This document shows positions 8,444-16,131 of a DNA stretch of 21,899 bases, in pieces. The DNA is from Anaerolineales bacterium (GTDB taxonomy: Bacteria; Chloroflexota; Anaerolineae; Epilineales; JAANWY01), in contig JAANWY010000375.1 in NCBI GenBank assembly GCA_018263655.1, positions 1 to 21,899 on the forward strand, in the 5' to 3' direction. Each line of letters begins with the position of its first letter. Position 1 is the stretch's first letter. The notes below the pieces were generated by a model. It was given only the letters and a program-made list of their open reading frames with translations. It was not told the DNA's origin and ran no database searches. The translations under genes and the position numbers were made by a program.

Positions 8444-8980
8444 TTACCGCGCGACGATGTTGACGAGCCGGCCCGGCACGTAGATGACGCGCTCAGGCTC
8501 GCCACCACCCAGGTGACGCCGTACACTCTCCGAGCCCAACGCCACCTCTCTGGCCTGTTCTTCTGTGATGCCAACCGGCACTTCGATCTTGTCCCGCGTC
8601 TTGCCGTTGATCTGTACGACCAGCGTGAACGTCTCCTCGGCAGCGGTGTCCGCGTCCCACTCAGGCCAGGTCTGATCGTGCACGCTGTATTCACCGCCGA
8701 TGCGGGCCCACAACTCTTCGGCAATGTGCGGCGTGATGGGCGCCATCAGCAACAGCATGCTCTCAACGGCTTCGTTCCACGCTACGCTATCATACAGCGG
8801 CGTATTCTTCACCGTCTTCAACTCATTGCGCAGGCTCATCAGCGCCGAGATTGCGGTGTTGAACGCAAACTCCTCGAAATCCTCGGTAACCTTCTGGATC
8901 GTCTGATGCGTCACCCGCCGCAGATCCTTGACCTGCTCATGCTGGGCGAGGTCTCCATGAGCTGGGCGAGGTCTCCCCAT
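8444..8980 (-). pseudogene. leuS: leuS C-terminal part, out of frame with the rest
   Basis: This frame encodes the rest of leucyl-tRNA synthetase: anticodon-binding helices (LRRVTHQTIQKVTEDFEEFA, FNTAISALMSLRNELK, MLLLMAPITPHIAEELW) and the C-terminal domain (FTLVVQINGKTRDKIEVPVG, ending GRLVNIVAR). It is in a different frame from the N-terminal 697 residues, and the switch lies within the triplicated repeat at 8941-9000. The frame is open up to 9046; the ATG at 8980 is the last methionine before conserved sequence and could start a separate polypeptide, though AGGAGA lies too far upstream to be a good ribosome binding site. It could be a real mutation, a programmed or tolerated frameshift, a split protein, or an assembly error in a repeat. 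Confidence 0.85.
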
Positions 8981-11030
8981 TAAAGCTGGGCGAGGTCTCC
9001 TGACCAACGCCCCCCGCCGGCTCCTCCACGGCGATGGACCATACATCGTTCAACCAGCGGACGATGCCGGCAATGCGCTCCGCCGACCACGGGCCACCCT
9101 GATCCCACGGACCAATGAACATCAGATACGCGCGCACCGTGTCGGCGCCGTACCGCTCGACCAGATCGTCAGGATCGACGACGTTGCCTCGCGACTTGGA
9201 CATCTTCTCGCCGTCCTCGCCCAAGATCGTCCCCTGGTTGAACAGCCGCAGCATCGGCTCGTCGAAATCGACCAGGCCCATGTCGTGCATAACCTTGGTC
9301 CAGAAGCGCGTGTACAGCAAATGCATGGTGGCGTGCTCGACACCGCCCATGTACTGATCGACAGGCAACCAATAATCGCCAATCTCAGGATCAAACGGTC
9401 CGTTGTCGTAATCCGGGCTCACGTAGCGGTACTGGTACCAGGACGAATCCACGAAGGTGTCCATCGTATCGGTATCGCGCTCGGCGTCTCCGCCGCACTG
9501 CGGGCAAGTCGTGTAGCGGAAACCCGCGTGGTACTTCAGCGGTGATTCGCCCGTGGGCATGAAGTCCACATCATCGGGCAACCGCACCGGCAGATCCTCG
9601 TACGGCACCGGCACGGTGCCGCACTCGGGACAGTGGATCATGGGAATCGGTGTACCCCAATAGCGCTGCCGGCTGATCAGCCAATCGCGTATCCGGAAAC
9701 TGACAGCGTAGTGGCCGCGATCTTGCTGCTCCAGCAAGTCGATGACGGCACGCTTGCCTTCGGCCTCGATGCCGGCCGGCATCCCCCACTCGGCGGCGAT
9801 CTCCGGCGCCCACTCATCGGGCCAGTACTTGCCCATGGTTGGCGTGCCGTCGAACGGTCCACTGTTGACCATGATGCCGGGACCGGTATACGCTTCCGCC
9901 ATCTCCGTGGGTGGATTGTCGGGATCGTACTCGTCGACCGGAATGACGACGGGGACGATGGACAAATCGTACTTCTGGGCGAACTCGAAGTCGCGCTCGT
10001 CACCCGACGGCACCGCCATGATCGCACCGGAGCCGTAGGTCATCAGCACGTAGTCAGCGATCCAGATGGGAATCCGCTCGTTATTGACCGGGTTGATAGC
10101 GTATGCACCGGTGAAGACACCCGTCTTCTCCTTGTCAACGGCCAGACGATCGATCTCCGTCTGGCGCTCCGCTTGAGCGCGGTAAGCTTCGACCTCGTCC
10201 CGATACCCGTCGGTGGTCAGCTTTTTGACCAGCGGATGCTCGGGCGCCAAGACCATAAACGTAGCGCCGTAAACGGTGTCGGGCCGGGTGGTGAACACAG
10301 AAATCCTATCACCCCGCTCCGTCTTGAAGACGATGTCGCCCCCCCTGCTCTTGCCGATCCAGTTGCGCTGCATTGTCCTGACGCGTTCAGGCCAGTCGAT
10401 CTCGTCCAGACCTTCTAGCAGCGCCTCGGCGTAGTTCGTGATCCGGAACAGCCACTGATCCAGCTCCTTCTTGGTGACCTGGGTATCGCAACGCTCACAG
10501 CGTCGACCCTCACCCCAGACCTGCTCCCGCGCGAGCGTGGTGTTGCAGTTGGGGCACCAATCGACGGGGGCGTGGGTCTTGTACGCCAGCCCCCTCTCGT
10601 AAAACTTGAGGAAGAACCACTGGTTCCACTTGTGATACTCCGGATCGCAGGTCACCACCTCGCGTGACCAGTCGAACATGGCGCCCATAGAGCGCAATTG
10701 CCGGCGCATGTTGTCAATATTGGCGTAAGTCCACTCACGCGGGTGGATGTTACGTTTGATGGCGGCGTTCTCGGCCGGCAGCCCGAAAGCATCGAACCCG
10801 ATGGGGAAGAAGACATTGTACCCCCGCATGCGGCGGTAGCGCGCAGCCGCGTCCGACGGCGCTATGGCATACCAGTGGCCGATGTGGAGATCGCCGGACG
10901 GATAGGGGTACATCGTCAGGAAGTACATCCTGGGCTTGTCGGACGCCTCGCTGACCGCGTACAGCCCATCCTCCTCCCACCGCTGTTGCCACTTAGGTTC
11001 AATTTTCTGCGGATTATGTTGATCAGCCAT
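8937..11030 (-). CDS. leuS: Leucyl-tRNA synthetase, N-terminal 697 residues (frameshifted)
   Basis: This charges tRNA-Leu with leucine. HIGH is at residues 49-52 (numbering from the chosen start) and KMSKS at about 609-613. The CP1 editing domain is at about 220-425, with TTRPDT and MAVPSGDERDFEF, whose Asp holds the amino acid for editing. Cysteine pairs CPNC/CERC and CPEC/CPQC suggest zinc sites. I chose the ATG at 11030 because GAGGAG lies 8 nt upstream; a GTG at 11039 would be only 3 nt from it. The reading frame enters the anticodon-binding domain (IVRWLNDVWSIAVEEPAGG), runs into the triplicated repeat and stops at 8937, losing the remaining 165 or so residues. The point falls in a loop that varies in length in the family, so the insertion itself would be tolerable if the frame were kept. 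Confidence 0.92.
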   Translation of the reverse strand: MADQHNPQKIEPKWQQRWEEDGLYAVSEASDKPRMYFLTMYPYPSGDLHIGHWYAIAPSDAAARYRRMRGYNVFFPIGFDAFGLPAENAAIKRNIHPREWTYANIDNMRRQLRSMGAMFDWSREVVTCDPEYHKWNQWFFLKFYERGLAYKTHAPVDWCPNCNTTLAREQVWGEGRRCERCDTQVTKKELDQWLFRITNYAEALLEGLDEIDWPERVRTMQRNWIGKSRGGDIVFKTERGDRISVFTTRPDTVYGATFMVLAPEHPLVKKLTTDGYRDEVEAYRAQAERQTEIDRLAVDKEKTGVFTGAYAINPVNNERIPIWIADYVLMTYGSGAIMAVPSGDERDFEFAQKYDLSIVPVVIPVDEYDPDNPPTEMAEAYTGPGIMVNSGPFDGTPTMGKYWPDEWAPEIAAEWGMPAGIEAEGKRAVIDLLEQQDRGHYAVSFRIRDWLISRQRYWGTPIPMIHCPECGTVPVPYEDLPVRLPDDVDFMPTGESPLKYHAGFRYTTCPQCGGDAERDTDTMDTFVDSSWYQYRYVSPDYDNGPFDPEIGDYWLPVDQYMGGVEHATMHLLYTRFWTKVMHDMGLVDFDEPMLRLFNQGTILGEDGEKMSKSRGNVVDPDDLVERYGADTVRAYLMFIGPWDQGGPWSAERIAGIVRWLNDVWSIAVEEPAGGVGQETSPSFNGETSPSSWRPRPA
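8941..9000. repeat. Triplicated 16-bp repeat inside leuS
   Basis: GCTGGGCGAGGTCTCC occurs at 8941-8956, 8961-8976 and 8985-9000, with spacers of 4 and 8 bases. The spacings are therefore 20 and 24, and the 20 is not a multiple of three. Together with the adjoining TGACC it resembles the CGAAGGTCTCCTGACCG motif of the intergenic elements at 8331-8380 and 11135-11149. Confidence 0.85.
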
Positions 11031-11130
11031 CTCATTCACTCCTCAGCGCGCACATCCAGGTCTAGGAATATTGCGTATCGCGTGTTGCGTAAACCGTACT
11101 CTCAGAAGCCTAATCTCCAATCCCCATTCT

Positions 11131-11270
11131 GATCGCCGAAGGTCTCCTGACCGAGCGGCGTCCTGAGCCTGTCGAAGGGGCGAATCGGGCTCGGTCAGGC
11201 CTGCCTGTGCGTCGCACGCAGACAGGAGACCTTCGGCCAACGTGGGGCGGTAATGTGACATTGTCAAACT
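11131..11270. repeat. Degraded relative of the 8290-8412 element, between ilvE and leuS
   Basis: GCCGAAGGTCTCCTG (11135-11149) and its exact complement (11223-11237) enclose a stretch with a CTTCGACAGGCTCAGGA-type core and a small hairpin CTGTGCG/CGCACGCAG. The right end GGTAATGTGACATTGTCAA matches that of the 8290-8412 element; the left terminus is missing. The rest of the 259-bp gap between ilvE and leuS shows no clear promoter, so leuS may be cotranscribed with ilvE. Confidence 0.6.
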
Positions 11271-11289
11271 ACTCACCCATGTCATTTCA

Positions 11290-12222
11290 CTAATCCCCAC
11301 TCTCCACATGCGTCAGCCAGCCGTAGCGGTCCGGCAACCGGCCTTCCGTAATGCCGAAAAATTCATCTTGGATGGCCTCTGTAATTGAGCCACGCGTGCC
11401 TGCCCCGATTTCGATGCCGTCCACGGACCGAATCGGTGTGACTTCGGCGGCCGTGCCGGTGAAAAATAGCTCATCAGCAATGTACAACCACTCACGCGTA
11501 ATGCGCTGCTCACGGACCTCGTAGCCCAAGTCTTCAGCAATCGTCATCGCCACTGAGCGGGTGATACCTATCAGGATCGAGCTGCTGACCGGCGGTGTGT
11601 AGATCACACCATCCTGTATCAGGAAGAGGTTCTCACCGCTCCCTTCGCTCACGTAGCCGTAGATGTCCAGAGCAATGCCCTCGGTGTAACCGTGGTCGTG
11701 AGCTTCCATCACGACAAACTGTGAATTCACGTACTGCCCGCCGATCTTGCCCATGGCCGGCGTGGTATCCGGCGCCATCCGGCGCCAGGAGCTCACGCCC
11801 ACATCCACGCCCTGCTCGATGGCCTCGGGCCCCAGGTACCGCCCCCACGGAATCGTCGCAATCATTGCTTTGACCGGACAGGTTCGCGGGTTGACGCCCA
11901 GGCTATCATATCCACGCCACACCAATGGTCGGACGTAGCAAGAATCGTGTCCGTTCTTCCTGATCGTCTCCAGAATGGCCTCGTTGATCTCGTCCTCCGT
12001 GTAGGGCACCGGCATGCGGGCAATCTTGCAGGACCGGAACAGCCGCTTGACATGCGCATCCAGACAAAAGACGGCCGGCCCGTCGTCGGTGGCATAAGCT
12101 CGAATCCCCTCGAAGACGCTGGAGCCATAGTGCACCACATGGGACATAATGTGAATCTGGGCATCAGCCCACGGCACAAATTCTCCATGGAACCAGATGT
12201 AGTCGCTCTCTTGCATTGCCAT
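11290..12222 (-). CDS. ilvE: Branched-chain amino acid aminotransferase
   Basis: A 310-residue fold-type IV PLP enzyme that interconverts Leu, Ile and Val with their 2-oxo acids using glutamate/2-oxoglutarate. The PLP lysine is K159 in APMGK-like context (PAMGKIGGQYVNSQ), equivalent to the E. coli IlvE lysine. HYGSSVFEGIRAY (31-43), Arg60, EGSGENLF (193-200) and FFTGTAAEVTPIR (253-265) are family hallmarks, and the length matches the usual 305-310. AGGAGG sits 7 nt before the ATG. The leader carries a T-box expression platform, fitting control by branched-chain amino acid supply. leuS lies downstream on the same strand. Confidence 0.95.
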   Translation of the reverse strand: MAMQESDYIWFHGEFVPWADAQIHIMSHVVHYGSSVFEGIRAYATDDGPAVFCLDAHVKRLFRSCKIARMPVPYTEDEINEAILETIRKNGHDSCYVRPLVWRGYDSLGVNPRTCPVKAMIATIPWGRYLGPEAIEQGVDVGVSSWRRMAPDTTPAMGKIGGQYVNSQFVVMEAHDHGYTEGIALDIYGYVSEGSGENLFLIQDGVIYTPPVSSSILIGITRSVAMTIAEDLGYEVREQRITREWLYIADELFFTGTAAEVTPIRSVDGIEIGAGTRGSITEAIQDEFFGITEGRLPDRYGWLTHVESGD

Positions 12223-12262
12223 GGTGGGACCTCCTCTTGGGTACGGATAAAGGTGACTAGAG

Positions 12263-12282
12263 GGGCCTCACCGGTGAGGCCC
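12263..12282. other. 20-bp perfect palindrome in the ilvE leader
   Basis: GGGCCTCACC followed by its exact complement, 40 bp upstream of the ilvE start. It has no following U-tract on the minus strand (CTCTAG), so it is unlikely to be a terminator; an operator or leader hairpin is possible. Confidence 0.5.
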
Positions 12283-12296
12283 GCGGATTGATCGGT

Positions 12297-12324
12297 ATTA
12301 TACCGCAGGCTCCAGAAACGACAA
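12297..12324 (-). promoter_or_regulatory. Possible second ilvE promoter inside a palindrome
   Basis: Minus strand TTGTCG (12319-12324), 16-bp spacer, TATAAT (12297-12302). The -10 lies in a 13-base palindrome, CGGTAT-T-ATACCG (12293-12305). If active it would start transcription below the T-box terminator and bypass it. The -35 overlaps the terminator U-tract, so the site may be fortuitous. Confidence 0.45.
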
Positions 12325-12386
12325 AACCCTTCGCCCCACCGGGACGAAGGGTTTCTCCGTGGTACCACCCTGCTTGACAGCAAAAG
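12319..12386 (-). promoter_or_regulatory. T-box antiterminator/terminator of ilvE
   Basis: On the minus strand AGGGTGGTACCACG (12358-12371) matches the 14-nt T-box consensus AGGGUGGNACCRCG at every position. It is followed by a terminator: AAACCCTTCG (12345-12354) pairs with CGAAGGGTTT (12324-12333), a partly paired CCC/GGGG extends it inward, and TTTTGTCGTTT follows. T-boxes bind an uncharged tRNA through a Stem I specifier codon and the UGGN bulge; here UGGU would pair with a tRNA 3' end of ACCA, which fits Leu, Ile, Val and also the Ala tRNA upstream. No Stem I is visible: only 15 nt separate this motif from the 3' end of a tRNA-Ala gene. Confidence 0.85.
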
Positions 12387-12459
<73 letters not shown>

Positions 12460-12474
12460 AAAGCAACACGCATA

Positions 12475-12503
12475 ATGCTAACACAGCCGGCTGAATTTGT
12501 CAA
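12475..12503 (-). promoter_or_regulatory. Promoter of tRNA-Ala and T-box-ilvE
   Basis: Minus strand TTGACA (12498-12503), 17-bp spacer, TAGCAT (12475-12480). The predicted start is 5-10 nt before the tRNA. No other promoter is seen between it and the T-box. Confidence 0.75.
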
Positions 12504-12528
12504 ACTCCCGATCGCCGCCCAAACTAAC

Positions 12529-12610
12529 CAGACAATTTAAGATAAGCGTTATGTGAGTGCGGGGCGGCGAAATCACGTCCTCGAACCCTTCGACGGGCCC
12601 TTCGATGAAC
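12529..12610 (-). repeat. 82-bp dispersed repeat, copy B
   Basis: The inverted counterpart of 139-220 (about 93% identical, no gaps). It sits about 25 bp upstream of the -35 of the tRNA-Ala promoter. The sequence from 12611 to 12798 contains further degraded CTTCGA/CTCAGGACG fragments and short open frames overlapping repeats; I see no supportable gene there. Confidence 0.75.
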
Positions 12611-12798
12611 TTAGGACGCCGCTCAGGACGTCGCAAGTTCGAGCGTCCCTTCAACGGAGCTCAGAGCCTGCCCCGAGCTTGCCGAAACGGCTACTACGCA
12701 GACCCATTGACTATAGAGAAGAGCCGGCAATGCCTCTGTCCCCAGACGACGCAGCCTGGGTGGACGCTCTAACTGAAGCAGAAGGGTAAGGAATGAGA

Positions 12799-12858
12799 AT
12801 TAAATAACTTGCCCATTTGAGCAGGACCGTATAGCTTCAAATGAGCAAGTTATTTAAT
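12799..12858. repeat. 60-bp inverted repeat
   Basis: A 22-bp arm (12799-12820, beginning ATTAAATAACTTG) and its complement (12837-12858) differ at one position and enclose a 16-base centre. Both ends are AT-rich. It could be a minimal transposable unit or a hairpin; it is not followed by a U-tract and no gene ends beside it. Confidence 0.7.
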
Positions 12859-12867
12859 CACGGTTCC

Positions 12868-13113
12868 TAAGCGTTCAGGGGGCAACCCATGGAGCATCCC
12901 TTCGACAGGCCCTTCGACAGGCTCAGGACGCCGCTCAGGACGCCGCCTGAGTAGACCGAGGCGAAGCCGAGGTCGTATCGAAGCGACGTCCTGAGTTCAT
13001 CGAAGGGGGTGCGGCTTGTTCGAAGAACCGTCGCAAACCCGCACCCTTCGATACGGTCTCCACTTCGTTTCGACCTACTCAGGATGCTAGTCCTGATACC
13101 TCCTGAACGGTTA
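12868..13113. mobile_element. Probable member of the GTAAC-ended inverted-repeat family
   Basis: The left end TAAGCGTTCAGG (12868-12879) and right end CCTGAACGGTTA (13102-13113) are the same outer termini as the elements at 7426-7558 and 13315-13446. The interior is different: it is filled with the dispersed repeat CTTCGACAGGCTCAGGACG in several orientations. No flanking direct repeat is clear, so it may be old or rearranged. From 13114 to 13281 I see no gene, only a weak hairpin (CAGG/CCTG near 13190). Confidence 0.5.
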
Positions 13114-13281
13114 CCCAGATTTTTGTGTTCAAAAGTGAGACAACGAGGTTATGTCCGGCACTCTGTTTGTCCAAGAACCGTGCTGTATCACAGGAAAAAC
13201 CTGGTTTCTTGGCGAACACATGTGCGATTTACCGAGTCTAGACTTCTAGCAGACTTCTAACACGACACAAGGCCCAGACAC

Positions 13282-13310
13282 TTGGTCCGGCTATCCCACT
13301 GGTGTATAAT
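13282..13310 (+). promoter_or_regulatory. Promoter upstream of the second clpC
   Basis: TTGGTC (13282-13287), 17-bp spacer, TATAAT (13305-13310). The last four bases of the -10 belong to the target duplication of the inserted element that follows. The clpC start is about 310 bp downstream with no other convincing promoter between. I see no CIRCE-like inverted repeat. Confidence 0.7.
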
Positions 13311-13454
13311 TGAAGTAAGCGTTCAGCTACCCTTGCGAAGGTTTAGAATAGCCGTGGCAAGAGGCCGATTTTCGACTGGTGAGGGGCACCTCAACCCGAA
13401 TGCGATTGGCAAACCTTCGCAAGGGTCCCACTACCTGAACGGTTACTAATTGAA
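13307..13454 (+). mobile_element. MITE-like element in the second clpC leader, with 8-bp target duplication
   Basis: The element proper is 13315-13446 (132 bp), with ends GTAAGCGTTCAG and CTGAACGGTTAC and inner arms built on ACCCTTGCGAAGGTT. It is flanked by TAATTGAA at 13307-13314 and 13447-13454, an exact 8-bp direct repeat overlapping the -10. It is about 90% identical to 7426-7558 and in the same orientation relative to transcription. It has no coding capacity. The 13455-13628 stretch between it and clpC shows a short open frame with no family resemblance, which I do not call. Confidence 0.8.
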
Positions 13455-13628
13455 TTCAGACAGTTCTCTGGATGGTTTAGAGACAGGGTTTGTTGTCGGG
13501 CAGACGACCGAACTCCACGGGAGAGCGGGCACGCTCAGTGTGATGCGTCTCGAATGCCGGCAGCAAACCTGGCCTCTACCACACCAGTGTGTGAGCCACG
13601 AGTTCTTCGGTGAGGCATTGAAAATCGC

Positions 13629-16124
13629 ATGATGCGTTTTGACAGGTTCATGGACCGGTTTACGGAGAGGGCGCAGGAAGCCATTTTCCGGTCCCAGGAA
13701 ATAGTAGCTCGCTATCAGCACGGCCAACTGGACACGGAACACCTGTTCATGGCATTGCTGGAGCAGCGCGACGGCTTGGTTTGTCAGATTCTAGAGACGC
13801 TGGGCGTCAACGTTGACATGATGCGCCGGCGCCTGGACGATGATCTCAGGTCAGCACCCCAGATGGAATATCGGGGGGGCGGCATGGCCCAGCAGCAAAT
13901 TTACGTCACCCCGCGTGTGCAGCGGCTGGGCCAAGTGGCAAGCCAAGAAGCTTTTGAGCTGGACGACGAGTATATCTCGACGGAGCACCTCCTTCTGGCC
14001 ATCGCAACCGAAGACAACAGCCCCTCGGTGAGGCTGCTACACGACGCCGGCGTCTACAAAGAGGATATCTACGACATTATTGATGAAATTCGCGGCGGAA
14101 AGCGTATTACGGACCCCTCGGCTGAAGTCCAATATCAGATTCTGGAGCGCTACGGGCGTGATTTGACAACTCTAGCAGCCGAGGGCAAGCTCGACCCGGT
14201 CGTCGGTCGCGCGGAAGAAGTCTCGCGGGTGATGCGCGTGCTGGCCCGTCGCACCAAGAACAACCCGGTGCTGATTGGTGATCCGGGTGTTGGCAAGACG
14301 GCTATCACCGAAGGTTTGGCCCAGCAGATTGTGGCTGGCGATGTTCCCGAGCCCCTCATGGCCAAGCGAATTATCGAGCTGGATCTTGCGGGGATGGTGG
14401 CTGGCTCCAAGTTCCGGGGCGAGTTCGAGGAGCGCCTTAAGGCGGCGTTGCAAGAGGTTGTCGAGTCGGAAGGAGGGATCATTCTCTTCATCGACGAACT
14501 GCACAACGTTGTGGGGGCCGGCGCGGCCCAGGGAGCCATTGATGCATCGAACATGCTGAAGCCGACCCTGGCACGTGGCGAACTCCAGTGCATCGGCGCC
14601 GCGACGTTGGACGACTACCGCAACTACGTCGAGAAGGACCGTGCCCTAGAGCGTCGCTTCGCGCCAGTATTCGTCGACGAGCCCGACGTCGAAGAGACCA
14701 TCAATATGTTGGAAGGTCTGCGGGAGCGATACGAGGCGCACCACAGTGTCACGATCACCGACGACGCGCTTCAGTCGGCGGCAGAGCTGTCTCATCGCTA
14801 CGTGACTGAGCGTGCCTTGCCCGACAAAGCCATCGATCTGGTGGACGAGGCAGCGGCAAAGCTGCGGATCGATATCTTCCGTATGCCACCGGATCTCCGG
14901 GCGCAGAAGCGCGACTTGGATGATCTCACCCAGGCCGAGGAGGATGCCTGGCAAGCACGGGACTACGAGCAGGCGGCCAGCTTCAAGAGCCGGCGCATCC
15001 AGCTTGAGAAGCAGTTCGAGGACACCGTCGAGGCCTGGCGCGACGAACAGGGCCTGGACGAGGTTGTCGATCAGGAGGATATTGCGGACATCGTCTCGAG
15101 CTGGACGGGCATCCCGATCACCAAGATGCTGGAGACGGAGAGCGAGAAGCTCTTGTGCATGGAGGAGTGGCTGCACAAGCGGATCGTTGGCCAGGAGAAG
15201 GCGGTGAAGGCTGTGTCGGACGCGATCCGCCGTGGACGCTCGGGCCTGAAGGACCCGCGCCGGCCCACGGGTAACTTTATCTTCTTGGGTTCGACAGGGG
15301 TCGGCAAGACAGAGTTGGGTAAGGCGTTGGCCGAGTTCCTGTTTGACGACCGCGATGCGCTGGTGCGGATTGACATGAGCGAGTACCGCGAACGCCACAC
15401 GGTGAGCCGGCTGATCGGCGCCCCGCCAGGTTACGTCGGCTACGGTGAGGGCGGGCAGCTCACAGAAATCGTGCGACGCCGGCCCTACCAGGTCGTGCTG
15501 CTCGACGAGATCGAGAAGGCTCACCCCGAGGTTTGGAATGTGTTGCTGCAGGTTCTGGAGGATGGCCGGCTGACGGACGGACAGGGTCACGTTGTGGACT
15601 TTCGCAACACAGTCATCATCATGACGAGCAACATCGGCACGCAGTTCGCTCAGCGCGGGGGTCCCATCGGCTTCAAGACGGGCAATGATCAAGACATCAC
15701 CGATGAACGCTTCCGCGACTTGGTGCTGGGCAAGCTGAAGCGCGCTTTCCGACCCGAGTTCCTGAACCGCATCGACGAAATCATTGTGTTCCACACGCTG
15801 CGGATGGAGCACATCAAGCAGATCGTGGAATTGCAGATGGCTGAGGTTGAGAAGCGGTTGCAGGAGAAGGAGCTCGATATTGAGCTGACCGAGGCCGCCC
15901 GCGAGTGGTTGGCCGGCGAAGGTTACGATCCCGCTTGGGGCGCGCGACCGCTGCGGCGCGTGATCACACGTGCAGTGGAGAATCCGCTGTCCAAGCAACT
16001 CTTGAATGGCCGGTTCGAGGGCGGTGACACGGTGGTGATCGACGCCGGCGAGGAGGGGCTGACGTTTCGGCAAAAGGAGGGGCGCAAGGTGAAGGCAAAG
16101 GAGCCGGCGGAGGCCGTGGCGTGA
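13629..16124 (+). CDS. clpC: Second ClpC-type Clp ATPase
   Basis: An 831-residue paralogue of the ClpC at 3521-6001. It has two Clp_N repeats (about 8-155, the second more diverged and separated by a Gly/Gln-rich linker near 80-90). AAA domain 1 has Walker A GDPGVGKT (217-224) and Walker B ILFIDE (285-290). A short middle region holds a UVR-like motif (about 436-464, ARDYEQAASFKSRRIQLEKQ). AAA domain 2 has Walker A GSTGVGKT (554-561), with Ser where the first ClpC has Pro, and Walker B VVLLDE (622-627). An IGF tripeptide (680-682) matches the ClpP-docking loop. The start is uncertain: ATG at 13629, 13632 or 13650; the last gives the canonical short N-terminus MDRFTERAQ, while GGTGAGG lies 13 nt before the first. 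It ends 7 bp from the convergent next gene. Confidence 0.93.
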   Translation: MMRFDRFMDRFTERAQEAIFRSQEIVARYQHGQLDTEHLFMALLEQRDGLVCQILETLGVNVDMMRRRLDDDLRSAPQMEYRGGGMAQQQIYVTPRVQRLGQVASQEAFELDDEYISTEHLLLAIATEDNSPSVRLLHDAGVYKEDIYDIIDEIRGGKRITDPSAEVQYQILERYGRDLTTLAAEGKLDPVVGRAEEVSRVMRVLARRTKNNPVLIGDPGVGKTAITEGLAQQIVAGDVPEPLMAKRIIELDLAGMVAGSKFRGEFEERLKAALQEVVESEGGIILFIDELHNVVGAGAAQGAIDASNMLKPTLARGELQCIGAATLDDYRNYVEKDRALERRFAPVFVDEPDVEETINMLEGLRERYEAHHSVTITDDALQSAAELSHRYVTERALPDKAIDLVDEAAAKLRIDIFRMPPDLRAQKRDLDDLTQAEEDAWQARDYEQAASFKSRRIQLEKQFEDTVEAWRDEQGLDEVVDQEDIADIVSSWTGIPITKMLETESEKLLCMEEWLHKRIVGQEKAVKAVSDAIRRGRSGLKDPRRPTGNFIFLGSTGVGKTELGKALAEFLFDDRDALVRIDMSEYRERHTVSRLIGAPPGYVGYGEGGQLTEIVRRRPYQVVLLDEIEKAHPEVWNVLLQVLEDGRLTDGQGHVVDFRNTVIIMTSNIGTQFAQRGGPIGFKTGNDQDITDERFRDLVLGKLKRAFRPEFLNRIDEIIVFHTLRMEHIKQIVELQMAEVEKRLQEKELDIELTEAAREWLAGEGYDPAWGARPLRRVITRAVENPLSKQLLNGRFEGGDTVVIDAGEEGLTFRQKEGRKVKAKEPAEAVA

Positions 16125-16131
16125 GTCGGGC

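Noticed and set aside
8444..11030. Natural two-subunit leucyl-tRNA synthetase
   Set aside because: Known split enzymes break in the editing domain, not here; the two frames overlap by 110 bp through a repeat, and the second has no good start site.
12553..12789. 78-residue open frame in the repeat region
   Set aside because: It begins in the 82-bp dispersed repeat and runs through CTTCGA-type repeats; no ribosome binding site or family resemblance. Its last 19 codons (from ATG at 12730) look slightly protein-like but are too short to call.
13009..13260. 83-residue open frame
   Set aside because: It starts within repeat sequence, has Arg-rich low-complexity composition typical of chance frames, and no ribosome binding site.
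13455..13628. CIRCE or HspR/CtsR operator for the second clpC
   Set aside because: No TTAGCACTC/GAGTGCTAA pair or matching heptad repeats were seen here or upstream of the other clpC.
13450..13632. 60-residue open frame ending at the clpC start
   Set aside because: It starts inside the target duplication of the inserted element, and composition and lack of ribosome binding site suggest a chance frame in the leader.
13629..16124. Calling this protein ClpB
   Set aside because: The middle region is far too short for the ClpB coiled-coil arm, has a UVR-like motif, and an IGF docking tripeptide is present.
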